Assembly (NCBI GenBank): GCA_963746255.1
Contig: CAVVAJ010000001.1
Coordinates: 124,001-188,000 of the forward strand
Source: DAOVXM01 sp963746255
GTDB taxonomy: Bacteria; Chloroflexota; Anaerolineae; Anaerolineales; UBA4823
Direction: 5' to 3'
DNA length: 64,000 nucleotides
A model generated the notes under the pieces. It saw only the letters and a program-made list of their open reading frames with translations. It made no database searches and had not been told where the DNA came from. The first letter of the stretch is position 1. Each line of letters begins with the position of its first letter. Below, piece by piece: positions 8,527 through 17,048 of the stretch. The position numbers were made by a program, and so were the translations under genes.

Positions 8527-8790
8527 CTACGCCTTAGCCTTTTTCTGTTCGGACGGCTCTTCAACGCGCTTTTGGATGGCAATTGAAGGTTCTCCCAATC
8601 GATCTTCGCGCAGCTTGTCACAGTCCACACGCGGCACTTCGACATGGATATCGATACGGTCTAACAATGGTCCAGAGATGCGTTTTTGGTAGCGGGTGAT
8701 GACCGTGTTTGAACAGGTGCACGGCTTTGCTGTGTCGCCGTAATAGCCGCAGGGACAGACGTGTGGTTCATAACTATGGCAAATAGGCAT
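8527..8790 (-). pseudogene. YifB/ComM-type Mg-chelatase-like ATPase fragment
   Basis: Minus-strand coding for the C-terminal third of a YifB-family AAA protein. It has the zinc-site CPCGYYGD...CTC followed by ITRYQKRISGPLLDRIDIHV, a conserved sensor region, then KLREDRLGEPS. The N-terminal Walker region and C-terminal helices are missing. Edges are an attC half site on one side and AT-rich non-coding DNA on the other, so it is a moved fragment. Confidence 0.8.
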
Positions 8791-8964
8791 TATGGAGAAT
8801 GTCGACAAATGGCACAGGGTTTTGACATTTCACGTGAAGGATGAACTCAAAGCATATTGATACATAAATTCAATGCAATAGAATTTAGTTCGAGGCTATT
8901 ATATGATCATGTAGTGGACAACAACCCGGTTACTTCTCTATCTCTCTTCCTTGAGTTGTAAATT

Positions 8965-9009
8965 AACACCTCCTGCTTCTATATTTTGAGAGGTGTTTTA
9001 ATTTTTGTG
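8965..9009 (+). terminator. Rho-independent terminator-like hairpin
   Basis: AACACCTC (8965-8972) pairs with GAGGTGTT (8990-8997), 17-nt loop, followed by ttaattttt. There is no intact gene immediately upstream on plus, so it may be left over from a lost gene. Confidence 0.6.
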
Positions 9010-9265
9010 TTTTGTGTTTGGGTTCAAATATAAGTAATAACAGATGATACTTGTAGTTAATCCAATGGGGGAGCCAATGGTGGGGTTAGCGGTGAATGTG
9101 GATGTCTTGCTTTTATGGAGAAACACTCGTATCACTTAACTATCCTGCTAAAAGAAGGGCATTTTACTTGCGCAAGAAAGAAAATATCTATATACTGATA
9201 TTGGAACCCAGTAACAAATAGTTCCCATTCTCTTGTCACTTCGGAGAGTAATATCAGTCACTCAT

Positions 9266-9302
9266 CGCCCTCCCGTCAAATTTTGGCAGGGCGTTTATTT
9301 TT
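9266..9302 (+). terminator. hairpin with U-tract just upstream of the cyclase gene
   Basis: CGCCCT (9266-9271) pairs with AGGGCG (9288-9293), then tttattttt. It ends 18 bp before ATG 9320, so it either ends upstream transcription or acts as an attenuator in the cyclase leader. Confidence 0.5.
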
Positions 9303-9319
9303 GTAAATAGCAGTTGCTA

Positions 9320-12300
9320 ATGTCTGAACAAATACAATCCGACCATAATTTTCCCGATCTGCCCGAAGGCACAGTCACTTTCCTATTCACGGACATCGAA
9401 GGTTCAACCTCACTACTCAAAAAACTGGGCGACCAGTATGCTGCATTTCTGTCCGAGCAGCGCCGCATCCTTCGCAAAGCCTTCACTAACTGGCAAGGGC
9501 AAGAGGTCGATACCCAAGGTGATGCATTCTTTGTGGCTTTCCCGCGCGCCACGGGAGCTGTTTCCGCCGCGGTCGAGATTCAGCGCGCCCTGGCAGCACA
9601 CCAGTGGGCTGAAGGTGTTTATGTACGCGTACGCATGGGTCTGCATACCGGCGAGCCTTTGAAAGCCGAAGAAGGCTATGTTGGCATGGACGTGCACCGG
9701 GCAGCACGCATCGCCCATATAGGTTATGGGGGGCAGGTGTTGCTCTCGGAGACCACCGCCCCGCTGGTTAAAGGTGAGTTGCCTGAGGGAGTTGACCTAT
9801 TAGACCTAGGTCGCCACCGAATGAAAGACATGCCTTATCCTGAACATATCAACCAGCTGGTTATTGAGGATTTACCCTCTGAGTTCCCACTCTTGAAATC
9901 CTTGGAAATGCTACCTCCTGCGATCTCACTAGAGGGAAAAGCGATCAAACTGCCGGCTTTCCTTGAAGAAGAAGTAGAAGAAGTACCCGCTCAAGTATTC
10001 GTCGGGCGGGAGCGAGACCTGGAACGAATGGATGTTTATCTTCAGCGAACGCTGGATGGTGATGGTAGTGTTGTTTTTATTACTGGTGGTCCGGGGCGGG
10101 GCAAGACGGCCCTGATGGAGGCCTTTTCACGGAGGGCGATGGAGGCGTATCCCGATTTGCTGGTTGCCAGCGGCAACTGCAACGCCTATACCGGAAGTGG
10201 TGATCCCTATCAGCCCTTTAAGGATATATTTGACATGCTGACAGGCGCAGTTGAGTCCAGGTATTTATCCGGGAACATTTCCAGGGAGCATGCCCTCCGG
10301 TTATGGGGATCCTTACCATTGACACTTAAGGCGATCTTCAATTACGGACCCCATATCGTCAATTCGCTCCTGCTGGTACCAGCGCTCAAATCCCGGGTTG
10401 AAGTTGCAATCCCAGCCCATGTACACCTTATCCAAAAGTTGGATGCGAGTATTATGTCCCAGCGAGTTGATTCTGATGATATTATACAAAGCCATCTTTT
10501 TCAACAGATCACGAATGTTTTGCAAAACCTTGCAGCTAAGCATCCCATACTACTCGTTCTTGATGATCTCCAATGGGCTGATAGTGCATCGATCAATCTG
10601 TTATTCCAAATTGGGCGTCGACTACAAGGGAGTCGTATCCTGATCATTGGTGCATACCGGCCGGTGGACATCGCCCTTGGTCGCGATTATAAGCGCCATC
10701 CCATGGAACCGGTTCTAGCGGATTTCAAGCGGAATTATGGGGATGTATGGATTAATCTGGGAGAGACCGATGAGGGTAAAAATCGTCGCTTTGTCGAGCT
10801 ATATATTGATACAGAACCAAACCAGTTAGGTGCGGATTTTGGAAATACGCTTTATGAGCACACTGGTGGGCACCCGCTGTTTACTATTGAACTACTACGT
10901 GCCTTGCAGGAGCGTGGTGATCTGGTCAAGAATCCAACTGGATCGTGGATAACAACACCCGCGTTGGATTGGAACACATTACCGGCTCGTATCGAGGGTG
11001 TCATTGAAGAGCGTATTGGGCGGCTAGATAAGAAATTACGCGGGATACTAGATGTCGCCAGTGTAGAGGGGGAAGAATTTGGACTCCAGGTCATTGCTGA
11101 ACTCAAGGGTGACGATGAGGGTAGGTTACTTCAAAACCTTAGTGGCGAATTGGATAAAAAACACCGCCTAGTCAAAGAGATAGGTATTAAGCAAGTCAAT
11201 AATAAAAGACTACATATCTATCGTTTTCGCCACCACCTATTCCAACAATACCTATATGGCAAGTTGAGTAAAATGGAGCGTGCGTGGCTTCATGGAGAGA
11301 TAGCAACGACACTGGAAAGGTTTTATGGAGAAGAAAGCCACCAGATCGCCCCGCAACTGTGCGTAAATTTCAAACTGGCTGGTGATTCAGCGAAAGCCCA
11401 GCACTACATGCTCGAGGCGGGGCGCAAAGCACGAGAACGCTTTGCCAACCTGGAAGCTATTGGATATTACACTCAGGCCCTGGAACTGGTGCCGAAGGAT
11501 GATCTTGAGATCCAATACACGATCCTTTTGGAACGAGAGAAATTGTATAACTTGATGGGGAACCGCCAGGAGCGCGAGAGTGATCTGGACAAGTTGGCAT
11601 ATTTATCCGAAACGAGTGGGGATCTAGAGAAAAAAGCCGAAGTAAGTCTACGTAGGGCAATATATGCTGGCTCAACTGCTGATCACCTTGAAATGGTTGA
11701 AGCTGCCAGAAACGCAAGGGATCTTGCCGAGGAAGTTGGGGAAAAGAAGATTGTTGCGGACGCTGATATACAATGGGGAAGAGCGCTTGCCTTCATAGGC
11801 GACCTGGAGAAAGCCAAGAACCATTTGATTACAGCTTTGGAACTTGCTAGAAATGTATCAGAAAAGTCCCATACTCAGTCCTCGTGGCTAAAGATCGAAG
11901 CAGCAAGTTTAAACAACTTGGCTTACATCAGCAATATTCAAGGCGATTTTCAAAGTTCGCGTGTTTATCTGGAGCAAGCATTGGAGATCAATCGTAAAAT
12001 CGGTGATCGAAGGGGCGAAGGGGTTATGCTCCAAAATCTGGGCGTTGTTAATTATGACCAGGGTGATTTAGTAAACGCTGAAGTATATTGGGAAAAAGCG
12101 CTGAGAATTTTTCAAGAGATCGGCGACCGGCAACACGAAGCCATGGTGATTAATTCCCTTGGTAATATTTCTCAAGATCTTCTAGGTGATTATCCCGAAG
12201 CTCAGCGCAGGCACGCGCAAGCCAAAACCATTGCGCAGGAGGTGGGTGATCGACTTAATGAAGGCATGGCCCTGGCAAATATGGGGGTCGCACTTTCATG

Positions 12301-12835
12301 TCAGCATGATTTTGATGGGGCACAAGGTTATATCCAACAAGCGCTGGAAATTTTTGTAGATATCGATTTGAAACCGGAAATTGGAGGTATATATTTGGAT
12401 TCAGGAAATGCTCTGACGGGATTAAAACAACTGGATGAGGCGGTTAATAATTACACAGAAGCTATCCAGTATGCAGAAGAATTCGATAACCGGGAAAAAT
12501 TTTTAGAAGCACAGGCTGGTTTAGCCAGAATCGCACAACTCAGGGGAGAAAAGGTAAGGACCCTTACCCTTGTAGACGCGATACTCATACAAATGGTTGA
12601 GGATCAAGCACAAAACCCAATAGAACCTGAGGCAGCGATGAGGGTCTATTTGATCTGTTATCAGATACTGCAAGCCAACCTGGATCCGCGTGCAGAGGAA
12701 GTCTTGCAAACGGCTTATACATTGTTGCAGGAACAAGCCGATAGGATCCCGGAAGAGGGAATCCGCCAAATGTTCCTGGTTAATATTCCCTGGCACCTCG
12801 AGATTCTTGAAAGTTATCATAGGTTGAACCCATAG
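9320..12835 (+). CDS. class III adenylate/guanylate cyclase - AAA ATPase - TPR regulator
   Basis: 1171 aa, probably cytoplasmic. Start ATG 9320 is preferred to TTG 9314. Residues 17-190 are a class III cyclase domain with metal-binding Asp25 in FTDIEGST and Asp68 in TQGDAFF, then RVRMGLHTGEP and VHRAARIAH. Residues ~230-640 are an AAA_16/STAND-type ATPase with P-loop GGPGRGKT (about 255-262) and Walker B LLVLDDLQWAD. From ~680 to the end are TPR-like repeats. The architecture is common in Chloroflexota, where such proteins are taken to couple a ligand or partner signal to nucleotide cyclase activity. The 114-aa gene 16 bp downstream is likely co-transcribed. No frame break. Confidence 0.9.
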   Translation: MSEQIQSDHNFPDLPEGTVTFLFTDIEGSTSLLKKLGDQYAAFLSEQRRILRKAFTNWQGQEVDTQGDAFFVAFPRATGAVSAAVEIQRALAAHQWAEGVYVRVRMGLHTGEPLKAEEGYVGMDVHRAARIAHIGYGGQVLLSETTAPLVKGELPEGVDLLDLGRHRMKDMPYPEHINQLVIEDLPSEFPLLKSLEMLPPAISLEGKAIKLPAFLEEEVEEVPAQVFVGRERDLERMDVYLQRTLDGDGSVVFITGGPGRGKTALMEAFSRRAMEAYPDLLVASGNCNAYTGSGDPYQPFKDIFDMLTGAVESRYLSGNISREHALRLWGSLPLTLKAIFNYGPHIVNSLLLVPALKSRVEVAIPAHVHLIQKLDASIMSQRVDSDDIIQSHLFQQITNVLQNLAAKHPILLVLDDLQWADSASINLLFQIGRRLQGSRILIIGAYRPVDIALGRDYKRHPMEPVLADFKRNYGDVWINLGETDEGKNRRFVELYIDTEPNQLGADFGNTLYEHTGGHPLFTIELLRALQERGDLVKNPTGSWITTPALDWNTLPARIEGVIEERIGRLDKKLRGILDVASVEGEEFGLQVIAELKGDDEGRLLQNLSGELDKKHRLVKEIGIKQVNNKRLHIYRFRHHLFQQYLYGKLSKMERAWLHGEIATTLERFYGEESHQIAPQLCVNFKLAGDSAKAQHYMLEAGRKARERFANLEAIGYYTQALELVPKDDLEIQYTILLEREKLYNLMGNRQERESDLDKLAYLSETSGDLEKKAEVSLRRAIYAGSTADHLEMVEAARNARDLAEEVGEKKIVADADIQWGRALAFIGDLEKAKNHLITALELARNVSEKSHTQSSWLKIEAASLNNLAYISNIQGDFQSSRVYLEQALEINRKIGDRRGEGVMLQNLGVVNYDQGDLVNAEVYWEKALRIFQEIGDRQHEAMVINSLGNISQDLLGDYPEAQRRHAQAKTIAQEVGDRLNEGMALANMGVALSCQHDFDGAQGYIQQALEIFVDIDLKPEIGGIYLDSGNALTGLKQLDEAVNNYTEAIQYAEEFDNREKFLEAQAGLARIAQLRGEKVRTLTLVDAILIQMVEDQAQNPIEPEAAMRVYLICYQILQANLDPRAEEVLQTAYTLLQEQADRIPEEGIRQMFLVNIPWHLEILESYHRLNP

Positions 12836-12851
12836 AAAAAAGGAGAAAAAA

Positions 12852-13196
12852 ATGGAAGCGATAGATGGTGCAGAGCGCAAGCGAGCCTGGATATTGATCA
12901 ACGTTGAAGAGAAAGATAAAGTTGTACAAGTTGCAAATGCTGTCAAAGCTCTGGATGATGGTGGTGATAATTTTGTTATGATTCGCGTGGATCAAGTCGA
13001 TAGTGAAGTTGCCGATATGGTTGCCGATATGGTAGCAGTAATTGATACCGCGGGGGGGGATTATTATGAAGAGGCTATCAGAAAAATCGTGCAAACTCCT
13101 GGTCTAATAATCAAGCATAAACTAGTAGTAACCAACCACAATCCTTCCCCCCCCATAATGCTTCGGGATTTATCACACCTGCTGAGCAAAAACTAA
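12852..13196 (+). CDS. 114-aa protein, possible Lrp/AsnC-type ligand-binding (RAM-like) fold
   Basis: ATG 12852 has aaaaggag 7 nt upstream and follows the cyclase gene after 16 bp, so the pair is probably one operon. The sequence (KRAWILINVEEKDKVVQV, then a long VDQVDSEVADMVADMVAVID segment) has the beta-alpha-beta pattern of stand-alone ligand-binding domains, but no family motif is decisive. No membrane segment. It may sense a small molecule for the cyclase-ATPase; that is inference from position. Confidence 0.6.
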   Translation: MEAIDGAERKRAWILINVEEKDKVVQVANAVKALDDGGDNFVMIRVDQVDSEVADMVADMVAVIDTAGGDYYEEAIRKIVQTPGLIIKHKLVVTNHNPSPPIMLRDLSHLLSKN

Positions 13197-13287
13197 GTGA
13201 GAAATTCGAAGTCTATGTGAAAGCTGGTCGTCAGGATAACAGCCCTGGGTATAATCCCTGGGGTTAACGATCTCGTTGAGAGTCGAT

Positions 13288-13455
13288 CCGGTTGCTGAAG
13301 CAGCTACAACCAATATATCACTTTACTGACTGACCAGGGCGCGTTCTGCAAGATATCTTAACCAACTGGCACAGCCAGGAAGTAGACACCCAGAGGGATG
13401 CCTTCTTTGTAGCCTTCCCACGCGCCAGGCAAGCGGTCTACGCGGCTGACGAAGG
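13288..13455 (+). pseudogene. degenerate cyclase-domain fragment
   Basis: Reading plus strand, NWHSQEVDTQRDAFFVAF followed by PRARQAVYAAD matches residues ~57-85 of the neighbouring cyclase (NWQGQEVDTQGDAFFVAF). The conserved Gly before the metal-binding Asp is Arg here, a stop interrupts the upstream part, and the rest of the domain is absent. It looks like a relic of a second cyclase gene or a partial duplication. Confidence 0.65.
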
Positions 13456-13627
13456 CTGCGCTAGTAAAGATACCTGCCCTCGTGGTGCGGTATCTATAAT
13501 AAAAGTGGTGGGTTTTGACACAATAAGGCAGGCTCTTGGCAAGATGGTGGTTCCGATACCGCTATCCAACAAAGCCTGCTGGCTGTCAATCGTAAAATTG
13601 AAACTCGTCCAAAGAAATGTCGATATT

Positions 13628-13745
13628 GTCAGGGAGCCTCATCGCTGTTATGCCTTCTGTTACATAGAACGTCCTTTGGGCCATTACAGGGTAGGCCTGC
13701 AGGAAGGTGAGCGAAGCGATCACAAGTACTAAGATAACCGCATCT
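13628..13745. repeat. 230-bp dispersed repeat, copy 3 (partial)
   Basis: cgctgttatgccttctg through gtactaagataaccgcat matches the middle of the repeats at 1-231 and 2764-2995 in direct orientation. The outer parts, including the attC-like half site, are lost; the sequence passes into the IS1-like transposase remnant. Confidence 0.75.
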
Positions 13746-13849
13746 CGTAAGTCTTCCATCTACTCCACACACACCCAACAGTGGTCAGGGGGAAACGCTT
13801 CTGTGGCTTCCCTGTCAAAAAGTACAGCTTCTTTCAGCTTCCCCCAGCC

Positions 13850-14440
13850 CGCGATTAAGGAGTACGATCTGTGTGCAAATCTGTCCCTCGTTCTGCAAAT
13901 TCCCGCTGTAGCCGCTTTAGGCGCTTATGCTCCTCGAGGAGGAAGGAAAGCATCACTGTAATAGCATTTGGCTTTGGGTGCTGCATCAACCACATCCTGA
14001 ATAGCCTGCTGTGTACGTTCCCAGGCCACTTTCCAGCCGAGGAAGCAGCGTGTTTGCCGATCAACGAGGGTGATGATGTAGATCCTGTCTTTATGTCACC
14101 GATGAAAGTTAATAACTCATCCATTTCAGCTGCTTTCACTTCTTCGGGCTTTGGCGCATCGGGCAAGTTGGCAGCATAAGCTTTCACCCATAAAGAGACG
14201 GAGCTGTGATGCAAACCAAGATGACGACCAATCCGGCGCAAATTTATCCCATCCACGTACATTTCCAAGGCTTGCTGGCGTACTTAGTCTGGATAGCCTT
14301 GTTGTTTGGTTCTGGTGTGGACCGGCTGCCACAATGCATACAGCGATACCTTTGGCTACCTGCCTCTGTTCGCCCTGACTTATTTTGCCGGTTTCTCTTT
14401 TGGCACTTCGGACATTTCTGCATGATTGGACTATAGCTTT
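13850..14440 (-). pseudogene. IS1-type transposase remnant, frameshifted
   Basis: Minus strand, three frames joined. First a zinc-ribbon-like CPKCQKRN...YRCMHCG start (14425-14330). Then ALEMYVDGINLRRIGRHLGL with an HTH, running to DELLTFIGD. Then in a third frame IYIITLVDRQTRCFLGWKVA and ERTQQAIQDVVDAAPKAKCY to about 13945, matching the DDE-domain start of IS1-type transposases. At least two indels and a truncated end. Terminal inverted repeats were not located. Confidence 0.8.
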
Positions 14441-14606
14441 ATCCAGACTTTTAGCCACTCTCAGCGCCTGGCCGCTTAGCGACCAGGTAAGTTCAGGATT
14501 CCTCTAAAAATTTCTTGTCCAACATTGGAATTCCGCAGTAAAATTAAGCGAGAGACTATTTTTTGGACTCCTTTATAGCCAGGTCATCATTCGTATAAGG
14601 AGAAAA

Positions 14607-15686
14607 ATGTCCCAAAGTTTTCGTGTTGCCTTGCTAGCAAATTTAAAAATCAATGCCCCGCACATAGAGGGCATGGTTGACGACCAGTGGGCAGATCTAG
14701 ACTCCGAGTCCACCATCAATGCACTGGTTGAAGCAATCCGCTCCGGCGGTCACACCTGTGAATTCTTAGAGGGGGATATCACACTGATCGATACCTTGCG
14801 GAAATACAAGCCCGACATCTGTTTCAATATCTGTGAGGGCCACTTCGGTGATGCGCGTGAAGCTCAAGTCCCAGCGATCTTGGAGATGCTACGAATTCCC
14901 TATACGGGATCGAAAGTCCTCACACTATCTTTAGCGCTGGACAAACCAATGACCAAGCGCGTGCTGACCTACCACGACCTGCCGACACCGCCTTTTCAAG
15001 CCTTCGAACGAGTAGACGAACCATTATCGCAGGAAATGCAATTCCCCTTGTTCGTCAAGCCCAGTAGTGAAGGCACCGGTATGGGCATCTCAGCCAAGTC
15101 AATCGTTCAAAATGATGAGGAAATGCGTGAACAGGTGGCGCATGTGCTGGAACGCTACAAACAAACCGCCCTGGTCGAACGGTATATTGAAGGGCGCGAG
15201 GTCACAGTAGGCGTAACGGGCAACCTGATCGGACCGGTAGCTCGACGCCTGCCATACGATGAAGATTTGCCGCGTATCCAAGCTGGGCTGCGCTTCTGGC
15301 CGCCAATGGAAGTCAATCTGGATCCATATCTCGAATCGGATGGTGTTTACAGCAACCGGCTTAAGGTCGATCTGGCTGACCAATTAGAGTATATCTGCCC
15401 GGCATCGTTGGATGAGGAATTGGTAGAAGACTTAAATTGGTATACTGCAGCGGTTTTCCGCGTCACTGGGGCCCATGATGTCTCACGGGTGGATTTTCGC
15501 CTGGATATTCACGATGGATTGAAACCCTATATCCTTGAAATCAATCCGCTGCCGGGTCTTACACCGGGAATCTCAGACCTGGTAATCGAAGCTGCGGCAG
15601 ATGGAATTGAACACGCTGAATTGGTTAATATGATCCTGGACGCCGCATTGCAGCGGTATAAGATGACAGGCAGATGTGCAGTGTAG
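14607..15686 (+). CDS. D-alanine-D-alanine ligase-like ATP-grasp enzyme
   Basis: Complete 359-aa protein, ATG 14607 with aaggag 6 nt upstream. The N-terminal domain carries FNICEGHFGDAREAQVPAIL, equivalent to the Ddl region that binds the first substrate. The ATP-grasp core has FVKPSSEGTGMGI near residues 150-160, ALVERYIEGREVTVGV near 190 and the Mg/ATP-binding YILEINPLPGLTP near 310. Where DdlA/B have E-N-T-x-P-G this has EINPLPG. The family ligates D-Ala to D-Ala or D-lactate for cell-wall precursors, but the divergence and absence of mur genes nearby leave the substrate open. No operon partner. Confidence 0.8.
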   Translation: MSQSFRVALLANLKINAPHIEGMVDDQWADLDSESTINALVEAIRSGGHTCEFLEGDITLIDTLRKYKPDICFNICEGHFGDAREAQVPAILEMLRIPYTGSKVLTLSLALDKPMTKRVLTYHDLPTPPFQAFERVDEPLSQEMQFPLFVKPSSEGTGMGISAKSIVQNDEEMREQVAHVLERYKQTALVERYIEGREVTVGVTGNLIGPVARRLPYDEDLPRIQAGLRFWPPMEVNLDPYLESDGVYSNRLKVDLADQLEYICPASLDEELVEDLNWYTAAVFRVTGAHDVSRVDFRLDIHDGLKPYILEINPLPGLTPGISDLVIEAAADGIEHAELVNMILDAALQRYKMTGRCAV

Positions 15687-15870
15687 TTTCTGACAACTCG
15701 TGATAAGTCAACCAGGCCTACAAATATCTTGTTATATTCATTTGATAAGATACTATCCATATTCAAACACTTACTCCACCCAGCTCGTGCCGAACACACC
15801 ACCTTGCGGTATATTTAGCTGAATACAGGCCTAATAAATATTATACAACGAGGCTGTCATACTTCCACCG
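15687..15870. other. non-coding interval
   Basis: AT-rich stretch between the ligase gene and an integrase fragment. No convincing frame, hairpin or known element seen. Confidence 0.4.
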
Positions 15871-15871
15871 A

Positions 15872-16052
15872 AAAAAGATTCCTTGACCAGGTCCGCGACC
15901 GGCTGCTGGGGAAGAATTACGCCTGCCAGACTGAGAAATCGTATCTTTATTGGATCAAACAATACATTCTGTTTCATAACAAACGCCACCCGAACGAGCT
16001 GGGAGGCTTAGAAATCGAACAATTTCTCACCGCTCTGTTGTCTGTAAAATAA
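15872..16052 (+). pseudogene. integron-integrase N-terminal fragment
   Basis: A 60-codon stretch reads FLDQVRDRLLGKNYACQTEK, then SYLYWIKQYILFHNKRHP, then LEIEQFLTALLSVK and a stop. This is the SAM-like N-terminal domain of tyrosine recombinases, with the WIK(Q/R)(Y/F)ILFH(N/G)KRHP signature of IntI proteins. It matches the N-terminus of the integrase at 33441-33975. The catalytic domain is absent and no attI-like element is near. Confidence 0.75.
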
Positions 16053-16392
16053 TCCGCTATCCAAGCATTTTCACTTGAAATAATTTTGAAAGCCCCTATG
16101 ATAAGAAGTAAACCACCCCACAAGTGAACATATGGGGTGCGATACAACTGAATAGCACGATCTCTCGATACCGGTGACCCCAGGGCTCCGCTTGGGCAGC
16201 GAGGGGAGGGTGCCAGATCCCCATGTCGCCTGGCACCTGCCGGGTTGTCTGTTGCACTGGTTGTACCGCTTGCCTGTACTAATCAGATGTTATCCAGCGC
16301 AGTGGTGACCGCCAGGGTAAAGCTGTCGCTAACAATAGCCGCAATACCTAGCGGAGAGAGGCGGTATGCTGACCTGGACGGAAGACTGAAAT
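16053..16392. other. non-coding interval
   Basis: About 340 bp with no gene recognised. It includes gggtgccagatccccatgtcgcctggcacc, which forms a GGTGCCAG/CTGGCACC-type hairpin near 16210-16240, without a U-tract. Confidence 0.4.
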
Positions 16393-16500
16393 AGCTGTGC
16401 CCAGGTGGAAGCGGAATTGGGCAGTCTTAATTGCCGGGCAAATGTCTATACTTTTTCCAAGACTAAGTCAATCCGACTCATCTGGTCCGGGGTCAGCGGG
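16393..16500 (-). pseudogene. duplicated aldo/keto reductase 3' end
   Basis: This ~105 bp segment repeats 21671-21779 almost exactly: the last codons of the aldo/keto reductase (LTPDQMSRIDLVLEKV), its stop and the following non-coding bases. At about 16500 it is joined abruptly to a transposase-like frame, so it is a broken copy. Confidence 0.8.
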
Positions 16501-16652
16501 CTAGCAACCCGGCTCAAGCACACCGATCGGCTCTGATAAATGCCTGTCATCAGACAGACAAAGTTACGCACCTGAGGGATCCTTTGGTTGGGTCGCAGTT
16601 CCTGAATCCGCTGAAACCAGGTTTGATAAAGGCTTTGATCGGCATCTGGCAA
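16500..16652 (-). pseudogene. transposase N-terminal fragment (IS4-like)
   Basis: Minus-strand frame from ATG 16652: QTWFQRIQELRPNQRIPQVR, then FVCLMTGIYQSRSVCLSRVA. It resembles the N-terminus of IS4/IS701-type DDE transposases, where an R-x-x-N-x-x-x-L-x-x-G-(I/L)-x-x-S-x-x-V-H-L-S-R pattern is common. It is cut after ~50 residues and fused to the duplicated aldo/keto reductase tail. Confidence 0.55.
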
Positions 16653-16802
16653 CCTCCGGGAAAGGATTCTGTCGCAAGAAAGACTTTGCCTTTTTTTGCC
16701 CGGCCGTTCAACTATTCTTTTGTTAAAGTGTCAGTTCACTAGTTGCATTTTTCAAATATATATTATAAAATGAAATTGCTTCGGATTTTGGATAGCATAG
16801 AG

Positions 16803-16926
16803 CCAAGCTTCGAAAAGGTATACCTACCGTAAGGTGGGGGCGCAAAGTCACGGGTCTGCGAGCGCAACTACTGTAACTAGAGCAGATCGCCAAGCTGCCG
16901 AAGAGTCAATAAGACCGGCAGTTTTT
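16803..16926 (+). ncRNA. probable cyclic di-GMP-I (GEMM-I) riboswitch with terminator
   Basis: The sequence holds the GEMM-I landmarks in order: cgaaaaggtatacc; a hairpin ctacc-gtaa-ggtgg with GNRA loop; the junction gggcgcaaag; a second hairpin gtcacgggtctgc...gcagatcgcc; and a closing agctgccga. The last bases of the aptamer (CTGCCG, 16895-16900) can also pair with CGGCAG (16916-16921) to form a terminator followed by ttttt. That gives a plausible expression platform. It lies 120 bp upstream of the M6 peptidase gene on the same strand. Confidence 0.75.
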
Positions 16927-17048
16927 GTTTTCTAGCCATAGTGATTTTTGGGGAAAGGAGTGGTGATCTATAAATAAAAATATGCAAACGAAGTTACAAC
17001 TCTAAAATCGTGATCTGACTTTCATTTCAACTCGTAAGGAGAGCCAAA

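Noticed and set aside
13855..14268. Intact 137-aa DNA-binding protein on the minus strand
   Set aside because: It is the middle part of a frameshifted IS1-type transposase, not a stand-alone gene.
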